Assembly: GCA_964643725.1 (NCBI GenBank)
Contig: CAZXTL010000029.1
Location: forward strand, 1-23,350
Direction of reading: 5' to 3'
Length of the DNA stretch: 23,350 nucleotides
Source: DYQY01 sp964643725
GTDB lineage: Bacteria > Margulisbacteria > Riflemargulisbacteria > GWF2-35-9 > DYQY01
Positions 6,924 to 14,097 of the stretch are shown piece after piece; the first letter of the stretch is position 1; the number at the start of each line of letters is the position of its first letter. The notes under the pieces are model-generated. The model had not been told where the DNA came from, searched no databases, and saw only the letters and a program-made list of their open reading frames with translations. The position numbers and the translations under genes are program-made.

Positions 6924-7905
6924 AAGGGCTGTGCTTTTACATCAGCAAATAGTTGATCCTAAAGCACAAGACCAGATTGATACTTTAACCCAAATAGAGA
7001 ATGTAGATAAGGCATTAATTGAATTAGGGTATGTGACCTTAATCAAGGAATTTATTCCTGAAAACACAGAAATGCTTTTTGCAGAGATAAAAGGGTTTAA
7101 CCCTGATTTCGTATTTAATTTAGTGGAGATGGAAGGTAAGTTTTTACACTTAGCTCCGACGTTGTTAGAGTTTTATAAAGTTTCTTATAGTGGGTGTTCT
7201 TCAGACGCTACATATACTACTACTAATAAGGTACTTGCAAAGGTTCTTTTGCGTCAAGTAGGCCTTGCAACAGCAGATTGGTATGAGTCGACGCCATTTG
7301 CGGATGCTTCTAAATTACTTAATAAGCAGGTAATCGTTAAATCCATTGTTGAAGATGCTTCTGTTAATATTGACGACTCGTCAGTCAGTGTATTTGAAGA
7401 TAAAGAAAAGCTTGAATCCTTTATTCTTGCTAAAAATAATAAGTTTAATGATAATTTCTTTGCAGAAGAATATATTGATGGTCGTGAGTTCAATGTCTCT
7501 ATTATTGGTTCTGCTGAAAATCCGATGGTTTTGCCAATTGCTGAGATCAAGTTTATTGATTTCCCAGCAGATAAAGCAAAGATAGTTAGTTATTCTGCAA
7601 AGTGGGATGAGTCGACTTTTGAGTATCAGAATACAGTTCGTTCCTTTAACTTTAAGCCTACAGATGCTAAGTTGCTTGAAAATCTTAAAAAAATGTCTTT
7701 GAAGTGTTGGCATCTTTTTAAACTAAATGGTTATGCCAGAGTTGATTTTCGTGTGGATAATAACAATAAGCCATGGATATTAGAAGTTAATGCTAATCCT
7801 GGAATAGCTGAAGATAGCGGATTTGTTGCTTCTGCAAAAGAAAACGGATGGACTTATTCACAAATGGTAGAACAAATAATAAATAACATAAAGGCACCAA
7901 AATGA
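6907..7905 (+). CDS. Stand-alone D-Ala-D-Ala-ligase-like ATP-grasp ligase
   Basis: A 332-residue ATP-grasp enzyme of the Ddl superfamily, and a second, diverged relative of the ligase domain fused to KamA. Metal ligands D280, E293 and N295 in ARVDFRVD ... ILEVNANPG have the exact Ddl spacing. The nucleotide-loop region is VKSIVEDASVN (K145), where Ddl has KPxxEGSSVG, so the first catalytic Ser is Ala (A151). The Lys-Tyr pair near the acyl-phosphate site reads K232-W233. These replacements suggest that a different amino acid or an amine is joined. It starts inside the end of the KamA fusion (17-base overlap, with AGGGTGG as ribosome site) and overlaps the GNAT gene by 4 bases (ATGA), so the three proteins are made together. 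The substrate is unknown; a beta-lysine-containing dipeptide or amide is the natural guess. Confidence 0.88.
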   Translation: MSQPLKRAVLLHQQIVDPKAQDQIDTLTQIENVDKALIELGYVTLIKEFIPENTEMLFAEIKGFNPDFVFNLVEMEGKFLHLAPTLLEFYKVSYSGCSSDATYTTTNKVLAKVLLRQVGLATADWYESTPFADASKLLNKQVIVKSIVEDASVNIDDSSVSVFEDKEKLESFILAKNNKFNDNFFAEEYIDGREFNVSIIGSAENPMVLPIAEIKFIDFPADKAKIVSYSAKWDESTFEYQNTVRSFNFKPTDAKLLENLKKMSLKCWHLFKLNGYARVDFRVDNNNKPWILEVNANPGIAEDSGFVASAKENGWTYSQMVEQIINNIKAPK

Positions 7906-8402
7906 AAGATTCTTCACAAGTAAGCAAAATTCAATTTCGCGAAACACCATTAGTCGGAGATGTTGAGGATATAAGAAGAATAGTTGCGTCAACAAATTTT
8001 TTTAATATTGAGGAATTGGACATTGCTGTTGAACTTATTGAAGAGCGGTTAAAAAAAGGTATTGGAAGTGGTTATTATTTTCTATTTGCTGAAGTTAGTA
8101 ATAAGGTTGTTGGCTATGTTTGTTATGGGCCAATAGATGGAACAGTAATGAGTTACGACTTATATTGGATAGCTGTAGATAATGAGTATAGAGCAAAGGG
8201 TATAGGTAAGGAACTAATGCTTAGAACAGAGCAATTAATTAAAGATAATGGTGGAAGTAGGGTCTATGTGGAAACTTCTTCTCGTGAGCAATATTTACCT
8301 ACTAGGAAGTTTTATTTAGGTTGTGATTATTATATTGAAGCACAACTTAAGGATTTCTATGGCCCAAATGATGATAAATGTATGTTTGTAAAAGTCATAT
8401 AA
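7902..8402 (+). CDS. GNAT-family N-acetyltransferase of kamA operon
   Basis: A 166-residue GNAT fold. The acetyl-CoA pyrophosphate loop is RAKGIGKEL (about residue 100), preceded by the strand DLYWIAVDNEY and followed by an amphipathic helix and the VYVETSS strand. It transfers an acyl group, usually acetyl, from CoA to an amine. Its coding frame overlaps the preceding ligase by ATGA, so it acts in the same pathway. In methanogens and some bacteria a GNAT (AblB) paired with KamA (AblA) makes the osmolyte N-epsilon-acetyl-beta-lysine; this protein is in the same position but I cannot show it is AblB itself. It could instead acetylate the ligase product. It is the last gene of the operon and converges on the next gene with 29 bases between. 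Confidence 0.88.
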   Translation: MKDSSQVSKIQFRETPLVGDVEDIRRIVASTNFFNIEELDIAVELIEERLKKGIGSGYYFLFAEVSNKVVGYVCYGPIDGTVMSYDLYWIAVDNEYRAKGIGKELMLRTEQLIKDNGGSRVYVETSSREQYLPTRKFYLGCDYYIEAQLKDFYGPNDDKCMFVKVI

Positions 8403-8431
8403 TTAATGAGAAATAACAAAAAATAATTATT

Positions 8432-9364
8432 CTATAGTGTTATTAGATAATCTAAAGTATCTTGGAAGTCTAAGTTCTCTAGTCTATCAAATAATCTTAT
8501 TTTATTGCCTTCAGATAATACGAATGGGTTATCAAACCAAGTATTGATTATTTGTTCATTTATCCCGTTTTCAATCAATGCTTTATATAAAGGTTCAGAT
8601 TTGTAGTCTTGGTCTAGAAATTGGCCCCATAATGAAATTTCTCTTAGTGCCTCAAATGGAGAAGCGCTAGCGTGAACTGCATTGTCTAAAACAGTTACAG
8701 TAATATCAAAACTTGACGCTACATTGAGTAGATGCCTTCTTAATGTTCCTTCTTTTGCTTTTTTTGGGTCAGTACTTCCGATTAACTCTCTGAAGTCATT
8801 CCAAGACATATTTTTTGGTAGTTCAATACTTAGTGCAATTATTCCTGAATCTTTATTTGTATACTTTGTTTGAATTGCAGGATAAAAAGCATTTGTTACA
8901 AATATGTTTTTGCCATTTATTTCAATTTTAGCAAGATATAGTCCTGATTTAACTTTAATAGTTTGAGCTTTCATCCAAATTTCGTTAAGGTCAACTGGAG
9001 ATATTCTGAATTTCTCTATTAATTCAAATCCATTATATATATTACCTGAGGCAATCTGAGAATCCCAATCAATGTTGAAGTTGCTACTTATTTTAATTTT
9101 TTCAGAATTATCAAGTTCTAGTTGATTTGGACTTAAAACGGATGATTGTGAATTGTTGCGGTAATGTTCATCTATTATTTCTGTAAATTGAGTGCCACCA
9201 GGAATTTCAATTCTATTATTGATTATGATCCCATAATTTCTAAGAAAGGAGATTACTTCTTCTTGAGCTCTAACATTGCCCCATAGGTTAGGTTTTAGGA
9301 ATAAGTAGGGACTCTGAGGGTTTTTGCTGTTCATTAATGTAGTAGATACTAATTTAAGTTTCAT
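8432..9364 (-). CDS. Large nucleoside-diphosphate-kinase-like protein
   Basis: A 310-residue protein that carries NDP-kinase signatures split by an insertion. Residues 20-55 (FLKPNLWGN ... FLRNYGIII) match the first strand and helix, with K24 in the place of the phosphate-binding lysine. After about 95 extra residues the rest of the domain follows. GSTDPKKAKEGTLR (196-209) corresponds to the kinase GATNPxxAxxGTIR motif, and DNAVHASASPFEALREI (227-243) contains the asparagine (N228) and the phosphorylated histidine (H231). A further ~60-residue tail is unlike the family. Ordinary NDP kinases are about 140-150 residues, so this is a double-length relative with the catalytic residues kept; it may be a kinase with altered substrate or a regulator. 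The start has a good AGGAGAATG ribosome site. It is transcribed convergently to the GNAT gene and lies downstream of tex on the same strand. Confidence 0.75.
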   Translation of the reverse strand: MKLKLVSTTLMNSKNPQSPYLFLKPNLWGNVRAQEEVISFLRNYGIIINNRIEIPGGTQFTEIIDEHYRNNSQSSVLSPNQLELDNSEKIKISSNFNIDWDSQIASGNIYNGFELIEKFRISPVDLNEIWMKAQTIKVKSGLYLAKIEINGKNIFVTNAFYPAIQTKYTNKDSGIIALSIELPKNMSWNDFRELIGSTDPKKAKEGTLRRHLLNVASSFDITVTVLDNAVHASASPFEALREISLWGQFLDQDYKSEPLYKALIENGINEQIINTWFDNPFVLSEGNKIRLFDRLENLDFQDTLDYLITL

Positions 9365-9452
9365 ATAATCATTCTCCTATGTTTAATTTGAATATATTAA
9401 CATATCGTTATTTTATATAGAAAATCTCAATTAAATATTATGAAATAGTTAA

Positions 9453-11594
9453 TTATATTTTTTCTAAACTTATTCTTTTTCGGCTGACATCTGCTTCAAT
9501 TACTTGAACAGATACAGTTTGTCCTACTGCAACAAAATCATTTGGATCTTTAACAAAAGTGTTACTAAGTTTAGAAATATGGATGAGTCCATCTTGATGG
9601 ACTCCAATGTCAACAAAAGCTCCAAAATTAGTAACATTTGTAACAATACCTTCTAGTTTCATTCCTGGACTGAGGTCTGAGATATTATTGATTCCTTCAG
9701 TAAAAGTTGCGTATGTGAATTTTTCTCTTGGATCTAGTCCTGGTTTCTTGAGTTCTTTAATAATATCTCTTAATGTTGGGAGTCCTATATCAGCAGTAAT
9801 GAATTCATTTAGATTCAAGGATTCAAGTAATGTTGGGGTAGAGATTAGGTTATTTATTGTAGTGTTTAATTTAGCTGCCATCGACTTTACGATAGGGTAT
9901 GTTTCTGGGTGAATGGAAGTATTATCTAGTGCTTCGGAGCTATTGTAGATTCGCAAGAATCCTGCACACTGTTCAAATGCCTTGGGACCAAGCTTAGGAA
10001 CTTTCTTTAATTCTTTACGGCTGTTGAAGTTAGTGATTTTTGAGCGGTATTCGGTTATGTTTTTAGCTAGCACAGAACCTATCCCAGACACATGTGACAA
10101 TAAGGAATATGAAGCAGTATTTAGGTTAACCCCAACATGGTTTACGCAGTATTCGATGATGAAATCTAAAGCATTTTTAAGTTCTTTTTGGTTTACGTCG
10201 TGTTGATATTGTCCAACACCAATGGATTTAGGATCTATCTTAATTAGTTCCGAGAGAGGATCTTGTAGTCTTCTTGCTATACTTATTGCACCTCTGATTG
10301 TTATGTCTAGATTTGGAAATTCTTCGCGTGCAAGTTCTGAAGCAGAGTAAATGGAGGCACCTGACTCGTTCACGATAACTGACTTAACAGTCAGCAAATT
10401 GTTTTGTTTTAGCTTATTAATAAATAGTTCGGTTTCTTTGGAAGCAGTACCACTGCCAATCGCAATAAATTCTACGTTATATTTATTGATTAGCTTAATC
10501 AAAGTTTCTCCTGCCTCTTTTGCATCGTTTTGTGGTGCGTTCGGATAGATTGCCGTGCTTGTGATGTAGTTACCGTTGTTGTCTATTACTGCTACCTTAC
10601 AACCAGTTCTAAATCCTGGATCTAGAGCCATTATTGAATTAGCTCCAACTGGTGGCGCAAGTAGTAGGTTTTGAAGGTTTTTAGCAAATACTTGTATTGA
10701 CTCAGTTTCTGCTTCTGCGATTCTTTCATTAAAGCACTCATTTTCAATAGATGGATAGATGAGTCTTTTGAAACTATCTGTTATTGCTTGAATTATTTCA
10801 GAATAAAAAATAGAAGATTTATTAGTTATGATGTTTTTTATAAGAAAATCTAAACAAGCATCCTCAGATATTTCAATGCTATGGTTTAATACTTTTTCTG
10901 CAGTTCCTCTTCTTATGGCAAGTAGTCTATGCGCCACTGATTTTTTAAGAGGCTCAGAGAAGTTGTAATACATTTCAAATTTTGTTTCTTTATCCTTAAA
11001 CTCTTTTTTTACTTTGGTAATAATTATTCCATTATTATGAGTAAATGTTCTTATCCACTTTCTAAAGTTAGCATTATCTGAGATTCTTTCAGCAATAATA
11101 TCCAAAGCTCCTTGTAATGCTTCATTCGTGGTAAGTGTCCCTTTATCAGGTGCGATGAATTTATTTAGTAGGGTTGTTTTACTTTCCATTATTGGTTGTT
11201 GGTTAAATATTATGTTTGCTAATGGTTCTAGTCCCTTGCTAATAGCAATCATAGCTTTAGTAAGTTTTTTCTTTTTGTAAGGCAGATAGAGGTCTTCTAA
11301 TATTTGTTTGTCTGTACAGTTATTGATTTGTGTTTCTAGTTCTGGTGTTAGCTTGTCTAGTTCAATGATAGCTTTAAGGATAGTTTCTTTTCTTTCGTTT
11401 AAGTCTTTGAAATAATCAGCTATTGTTTTAATGGTCTGAATCTTTACTTCGTCGAGTTCACCTGTTCGTTCTTTCCTGTAGCGGGCAATAAAGGGAATTG
11501 TGCAGCCTTCATTTAACAAGGCAAGTACATTGTTGATGCTAGTGGTGTTGATATTAGTTGTTTTTGAGATATGTTCAGATAAGTTTATACTCAT
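9453..11594 (-). CDS. tex: Tex-family RNA-binding transcription accessory protein
   Basis: A 713-residue Tex protein, the bacterial relative of Spt6. In order it has an N-terminal helical region, a YqgF/RuvC-like domain beginning near residue 321 (MALDPGFRTGCKVAVID), helix-hairpin-helix repeats (SHVSGIGSVLAKNITEYR and the following LKKVPKLGPKAFEQCAGFL), and a C-terminal S1 RNA-binding domain at about 642-711 (GIVTNVTNFGAFVDIGVHQDG). It binds RNA and the transcription machinery, and in several species affects toxin or competence gene expression. The ATG overlaps the rlpA stop by 4 bases (ATGA), so translation is coupled. Length is slightly below that of proteobacterial homologues (~750-780), mainly in the N-terminal part. 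The product is certain; a role shared with RlpA is not evident. Confidence 0.96.
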   Translation of the reverse strand: MSINLSEHISKTTNINTTSINNVLALLNEGCTIPFIARYRKERTGELDEVKIQTIKTIADYFKDLNERKETILKAIIELDKLTPELETQINNCTDKQILEDLYLPYKKKKLTKAMIAISKGLEPLANIIFNQQPIMESKTTLLNKFIAPDKGTLTTNEALQGALDIIAERISDNANFRKWIRTFTHNNGIIITKVKKEFKDKETKFEMYYNFSEPLKKSVAHRLLAIRRGTAEKVLNHSIEISEDACLDFLIKNIITNKSSIFYSEIIQAITDSFKRLIYPSIENECFNERIAEAETESIQVFAKNLQNLLLAPPVGANSIMALDPGFRTGCKVAVIDNNGNYITSTAIYPNAPQNDAKEAGETLIKLINKYNVEFIAIGSGTASKETELFINKLKQNNLLTVKSVIVNESGASIYSASELAREEFPNLDITIRGAISIARRLQDPLSELIKIDPKSIGVGQYQHDVNQKELKNALDFIIEYCVNHVGVNLNTASYSLLSHVSGIGSVLAKNITEYRSKITNFNSRKELKKVPKLGPKAFEQCAGFLRIYNSSEALDNTSIHPETYPIVKSMAAKLNTTINNLISTPTLLESLNLNEFITADIGLPTLRDIIKELKKPGLDPREKFTYATFTEGINNISDLSPGMKLEGIVTNVTNFGAFVDIGVHQDGLIHISKLSNTFVKDPNDFVAVGQTVSVQVIEADVSRKRISLEKI

Positions 11595-12112
11595 AGACTG
11601 TTTTTAATCATTTTTTCCAATACACGTATATTAGGGCTAAGTATATCCAGCTTAACTTTAAAAACTCCAAATCTTCCTAGTTTTCTTGCTGTAGCTGTAG
11701 ATAAATCAATAATTCTTTTTTTAACAAAAGGTCCACGATCATTGATTCTGCAATATACTACATGTCCATAGTTATTGCCTTTTTCCATATCAGTTACTCT
11801 AATAATTGTTCCGTGTGGTAACTTTTTATGAGCAGCAGTAAACGCATTCATGTCAAATATTTCTCCACTATTAGTTCTGTTTCCATGTAACTCTTTGCCA
11901 TAAGTTGAGGCTAAACCGTTTTGCGAGCCATACTTTTCATCCCAATAATAATCAGCAGTTATAAACTTTTCGATATTTGGCGAAATATTCAGATAATCAC
12001 AATCTATTAAGTACTTATTTTTTGTTGTTGTGCTAGCAGCAGCAGTGTCTGTTAGTGCAATAAATAAGAAAGCTACTGCAATTACATTTATAATAAATAG
12101 CTTATGTTTCAT
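11591..12112 (-). CDS. rlpA: RlpA-like septal lytic transglycosylase, no SPOR domain
   Basis: A 173-residue exported protein with a signal peptide (positively charged MKHK, hydrophobic core at 5-20, AAAS cleavage region near 24-27) and no lipobox, so it is probably periplasmic rather than a lipoprotein. Residues about 65-165 form the RlpA double-psi beta-barrel. GLASTYG opens the domain, and the family catalytic and active-site residues are present at E84 (SGEIFDM), H95 (TAAHKKLP) and D125 (NDRGPF). RlpA cleaves naked glycan strands left by amidases at the septum. The C-terminal SPOR domain found in many RlpAs is missing; the only SPOR protein here is the one beside mreB. The ATG lies 6 bases after an extended -10 element, suggesting a leaderless message. 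Confidence 0.92.
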   Translation of the reverse strand: MKHKLFIINVIAVAFLFIALTDTAAASTTTKNKYLIDCDYLNISPNIEKFITADYYWDEKYGSQNGLASTYGKELHGNRTNSGEIFDMNAFTAAHKKLPHGTIIRVTDMEKGNNYGHVVYCRINDRGPFVKKRIIDLSTATARKLGRFGVFKVKLDILSPNIRVLEKMIKNSL

Positions 12113-12118
12113 TTAGTT

Positions 12119-12146
12119 ATCTTAGCAGAATGAAAATGAAATACAA
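12119..12146 (-). promoter_or_regulatory. Extended -10 promoter of rlpA-tex (leaderless)
   Basis: On the minus strand: TTGTAT (12146-12141), a 16-base spacer, and TGC-TAAGAT (-10 at 12124-12119). Counting 7 bases from the -10 puts the start exactly on the A of the rlpA ATG. No Shine-Dalgarno sequence is present. The element lies between tRNA-Ala and rlpA, so read-through from the tRNA could also supply transcript. Confidence 0.65.
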
Positions 12147-12172
12147 AATGATACTTGGCTGTCAGCGACTTT

Positions 12173-12248
12173 TGGTGGAGCTGAGGGGAATCGAACCCCT
12201 GACCCTTTGCATGCCATGCAAATGCGCTACCATCTGCGCTACAGCCCC
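12173..12248 (-). tRNA. tRNA-Ala (GGC)
   Basis: A complete 76-nt cloverleaf: acceptor GGGGCTG/CAGCTCC with one G-U pair, discriminator A and encoded CCA, D-stem GCGC/GCGC, anticodon stem TTTGC/GCAAA with loop ATGGCAT (anticodon GGC), and T-stem AGGGG/CCCCT with loop TTCGATT. It lies 60 bases upstream of rlpA on the same strand. Confidence 0.95.
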
Positions 12249-12366
12249 TTTGAAAATATTCTGTTCACTGAAATCTATAATTACTAAATATACCATGGCA
12301 TTAAGAAAGTTTATTATAGCAATAACTAGACTTTTAGAAAATGAGTAAGTATGTAGCCTTGGATTG

Positions 12367-12395
12367 TTGCATGCAAATTGAAGATGAAATATGAT
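12367..12395 (+). promoter_or_regulatory. Promoter of DUF486 gene (near-leaderless)
   Basis: TTGCAT (12367-12372), a 17-base spacer and TATGAT (12390-12395). The predicted start is about 12402, only 6 bases before the ATG at 12408, with no room for a normal ribosome site. Confidence 0.65.
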
Positions 12396-12407
12396 AGTTA
12401 GAGAACA

Positions 12408-12737
12408 ATGCAAACAATTATCCTTTTAATTATTTCAAATATTTTTATGACTATTGCTTGGTACGGGCATTTAAAGCATAAGAGCGCTCCACTGTTAGCT
12501 GTTATCCTAATAAGTTGGGGGATAGCTTTTTTTGAATATTGTTTTCAGGTGCCGGCCAATAGAATAGGCTATGGAACTTTTACTGCAGCTCAATTAAAGA
12601 CAATTCAAGAAGTGATAACTCTAGTTGTTTTTTGTGTTTTCTCTTTAGTTTATCTCAAAGAAGAGTTACGTTGGAACTATCTTGTTGGTTTCGCATTAAT
12701 GGTTCTAGCTGTTTTTTTTATCTTTAAAAAGTGGTAA
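12408..12737 (+). CDS. DMT-superfamily small membrane protein (DUF486)
   Basis: A 109-residue four-helix membrane protein: helices at about 2-18, 27-45, 66-83 and 88-106. The motif AWYGHLK after the first helix, FFEYCFQVPANRIGYG after the second, and QLKTIQEVITL are the signature of the DUF486 group within the drug/metabolite transporter superfamily. Its members are about this length and presumably dimerise like small multidrug-resistance transporters. The substrate is unknown. It is a single gene with its own promoter and converges on tlyA with 10 bases between the stop codons. Confidence 0.88.
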   Translation: MQTIILLIISNIFMTIAWYGHLKHKSAPLLAVILISWGIAFFEYCFQVPANRIGYGTFTAAQLKTIQEVITLVVFCVFSLVYLKEELRWNYLVGFALMVLAVFFIFKKW

Positions 12738-12747
12738 TACTTTTAAT

Positions 12748-13518
12748 CTAGTAAACTTTAAAATGGATAAAGAATTCTTGGTTGCCTTTGGTTCCTTGAA
12801 CCATACTAGGTAATGTTTTGATATGAGTTAATTCTTTTTTTTCCATCTTGGCAATGAATACTTCTAGGTGTTCTGAAATTAGAGCATTATCAATTACAAT
12901 TCCTCCTTCAGGTATAGATTCTTTAGGTAACTCAAATTGAGGTTTATAGAGAGCCAAGATATCTCCGTTGGTACAGATAAAATTTTTAATGATTGGGAGA
13001 ATGATGTTTAATGAGATAAATGATAAATCGGCTACGCAAAAGTCCAAAGGTAAAAAAATAGGTCCATTTTCATGCGCAAGTAATTTTTCCTGTAAGATGT
13101 TCTTATCAAGAGTACGTATATTTATTCTGTCAAAGTTGACTATTCTTTTATCTCTTCTTAATTTATCATCTAAAATGCCATAACCAACGTCGATCGTAAC
13201 CATTTTAAAGGCATTTATTTGTAATAAGAAATCCGTAAATCCTCCTGTAGATACTCCGCAGTCTAGTCCAGTTTTATTTTGGACATCAATATTAAATTGT
13301 GAGAAAACAGAGGCTAGTTTATCTCCACCTCTACTTACATACTTTCCATCAATTTTTTTAAGTCTAATTGTTTCATCATTTTCAATTTTTTGATGAACTG
13401 ATGAGAACTTTCTGCCATCTCCGACTACATTGCCTGCCATAACTTGTTTTATTGCATCATCTTCATTTGAGACTAAGCCATGTTCAATTAGATGTTGTAC
13501 TAGTGTTTTTTTTGCCAT
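12748..13518 (-). CDS. tlyA: TlyA-family rRNA 2'-O-methyltransferase
   Basis: A 256-residue protein with an N-terminal S4 RNA-binding domain (about 1-60, LVSNEDDAIKQVMAGNV) joined by the conserved YVSRGGDKL linker (60-68) to an FtsJ-like Rossmann methyltransferase. The SAM-binding motif is LDCGVSTGGFTDFLLQ (85-100), followed by VTIDVGYG and the motif-IV-like DLSFISL. TlyA enzymes methylate cytidine 2'-hydroxyls in 16S and/or 23S rRNA, and some members are described as haemolysins. Length and domain order fit well. The ATG is placed 6 bases after a TATACT -10 box with no ribosome site, again predicting a leaderless message. Confidence 0.93.
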   Translation of the reverse strand: MAKKTLVQHLIEHGLVSNEDDAIKQVMAGNVVGDGRKFSSVHQKIENDETIRLKKIDGKYVSRGGDKLASVFSQFNIDVQNKTGLDCGVSTGGFTDFLLQINAFKMVTIDVGYGILDDKLRRDKRIVNFDRINIRTLDKNILQEKLLAHENGPIFLPLDFCVADLSFISLNIILPIIKNFICTNGDILALYKPQFELPKESIPEGGIVIDNALISEHLEVFIAKMEKKELTHIKTLPSMVQGTKGNQEFFIHFKVY

Positions 13519-13524
13519 AGATTG

Positions 13525-13530
13525 AGTATA
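13525..13530 (-). promoter_or_regulatory. -10 box of tlyA (leaderless)
   Basis: TATACT on the minus strand ends exactly 6 bases before the tlyA ATG, putting the expected start on the A of the codon. A -35 hexamer is not convincing. Confidence 0.5.
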
Positions 13531-13626
13531 TCATTTATGTTTGGTTTAATTCTATGTTTAAATAAATGCCCCAAATGTATCTTTTTAATATTTTATTGCA
13601 TCTGAATGTTTAGAGGAGTATATATA

Positions 13627-13782
13627 ATGATAAAAATTCTTTTAGGTAGCTTAATAGGTGGAGTAGTTGGTTATTTAGTTTATAAATTTATTGGTTGCCA
13701 TTCTGGTTCATGTCCAATAACTAGTAGTCCTGTTATGTCGGTTTTATATGGTGCATTAATTGGTTCAATGCTTACACGCTGA
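13627..13782 (+). CDS. Small membrane protein, DUF6132-like, 51 aa
   Basis: A short gene of 51 codons with a strong ribosome site (AGAGGAG, 8 bases before the ATG). It encodes a glycine-rich membrane helix (4-22), a central cysteine motif GCHSGSCPITSSP (residues 23-35, with C24 and C29) and a second hydrophobic helix (36-49). The motif and size match the DUF6132 family of tiny membrane proteins, often found near sulphur- or redox-related genes; their function is not established. The two cysteines could bind metal or carry a thiol/persulphide. It converges on a cysteine-rich ferredoxin with 14 bases between, and both may serve the same redox process. Confidence 0.82.
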   Translation: MIKILLGSLIGGVVGYLVYKFIGCHSGSCPITSSPVMSVLYGALIGSMLTR

Positions 13783-13796
13783 ACCAACGAATACCT

Positions 13797-13979
13797 TTAT
13801 TCTGCAACAATAGCGCTCATAGGACAATACAATACACATTTCTGACATTGTATACATTTGTTATTATCAATTTCTGGAGCTCCATTGCCGGATTGAGATA
13901 TAGCATTTACTGGGCAGACTCTAACTGCTGGGCATCTATGGTTTTGTGGACAACGGTTTAATATTACTTTTAATTTCAT
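13797..13979 (-). CDS. Small 4Fe-4S ferredoxin-like protein, 60 aa
   Basis: A 60-residue iron-sulphur protein. The second half has a canonical cluster motif CIQCQKCVLYCP (C42, C45, C48, C52). The first half has a variant motif RCPQNHRCPAVRVCP (C10, C16, C22) with 5-residue spacing instead of CxxCxxC. That gives seven cysteines, one short of two complete 4Fe-4S clusters. C22 with C42-C48 could complete one cluster, while C10, C16 and C52 would form an incomplete or differently ligated second one. I recall anaerobe ferredoxins with this same CPxNHxCPAxxxCP start, so it seems a defined subfamily rather than a broken gene. It has a strong GGAGGAAAG ribosome site, faces away from the sigma factor across a shared 118-base region, and is likely cytoplasmic. 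Confidence 0.88.
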   Translation of the reverse strand: MKLKVILNRCPQNHRCPAVRVCPVNAISQSGNGAPEIDNNKCIQCQKCVLYCPMSAIVAE

Positions 13980-14082
13980 TTACTTTCCTCCATTTAATCG
14001 TTTTCATTTATTAGATGCAAAAAATTAGTAATTGGATACAAATATATTATTTAAATTATGATAATTAGTAGGATTGTCGTTA

Positions 14083-14091
14083 TGGTAGAAT
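14083..14091 (+). promoter_or_regulatory. Extended -10 of ECF sigma gene (leaderless)
   Basis: TGG-TAGAAT, with the hexamer at 14086-14091, ends 6 bases before the ATG at 14098, so +1 falls on the A of the codon. There is no ribosome site and no clear -35. Confidence 0.5.
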
Positions 14092-14097
14092 TAATAT

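Noticed and set aside
8403..8431. Terminator between the GNAT gene and the NDP-kinase-like gene
   Set aside because: Only weak A/T self-complementarity (AATAATTATT) without a G/C stem or clean T-run.
12162..12413. Minus-strand frame of 83 codons
   Set aside because: It runs through the complete tRNA-Ala gene, which explains the sequence.
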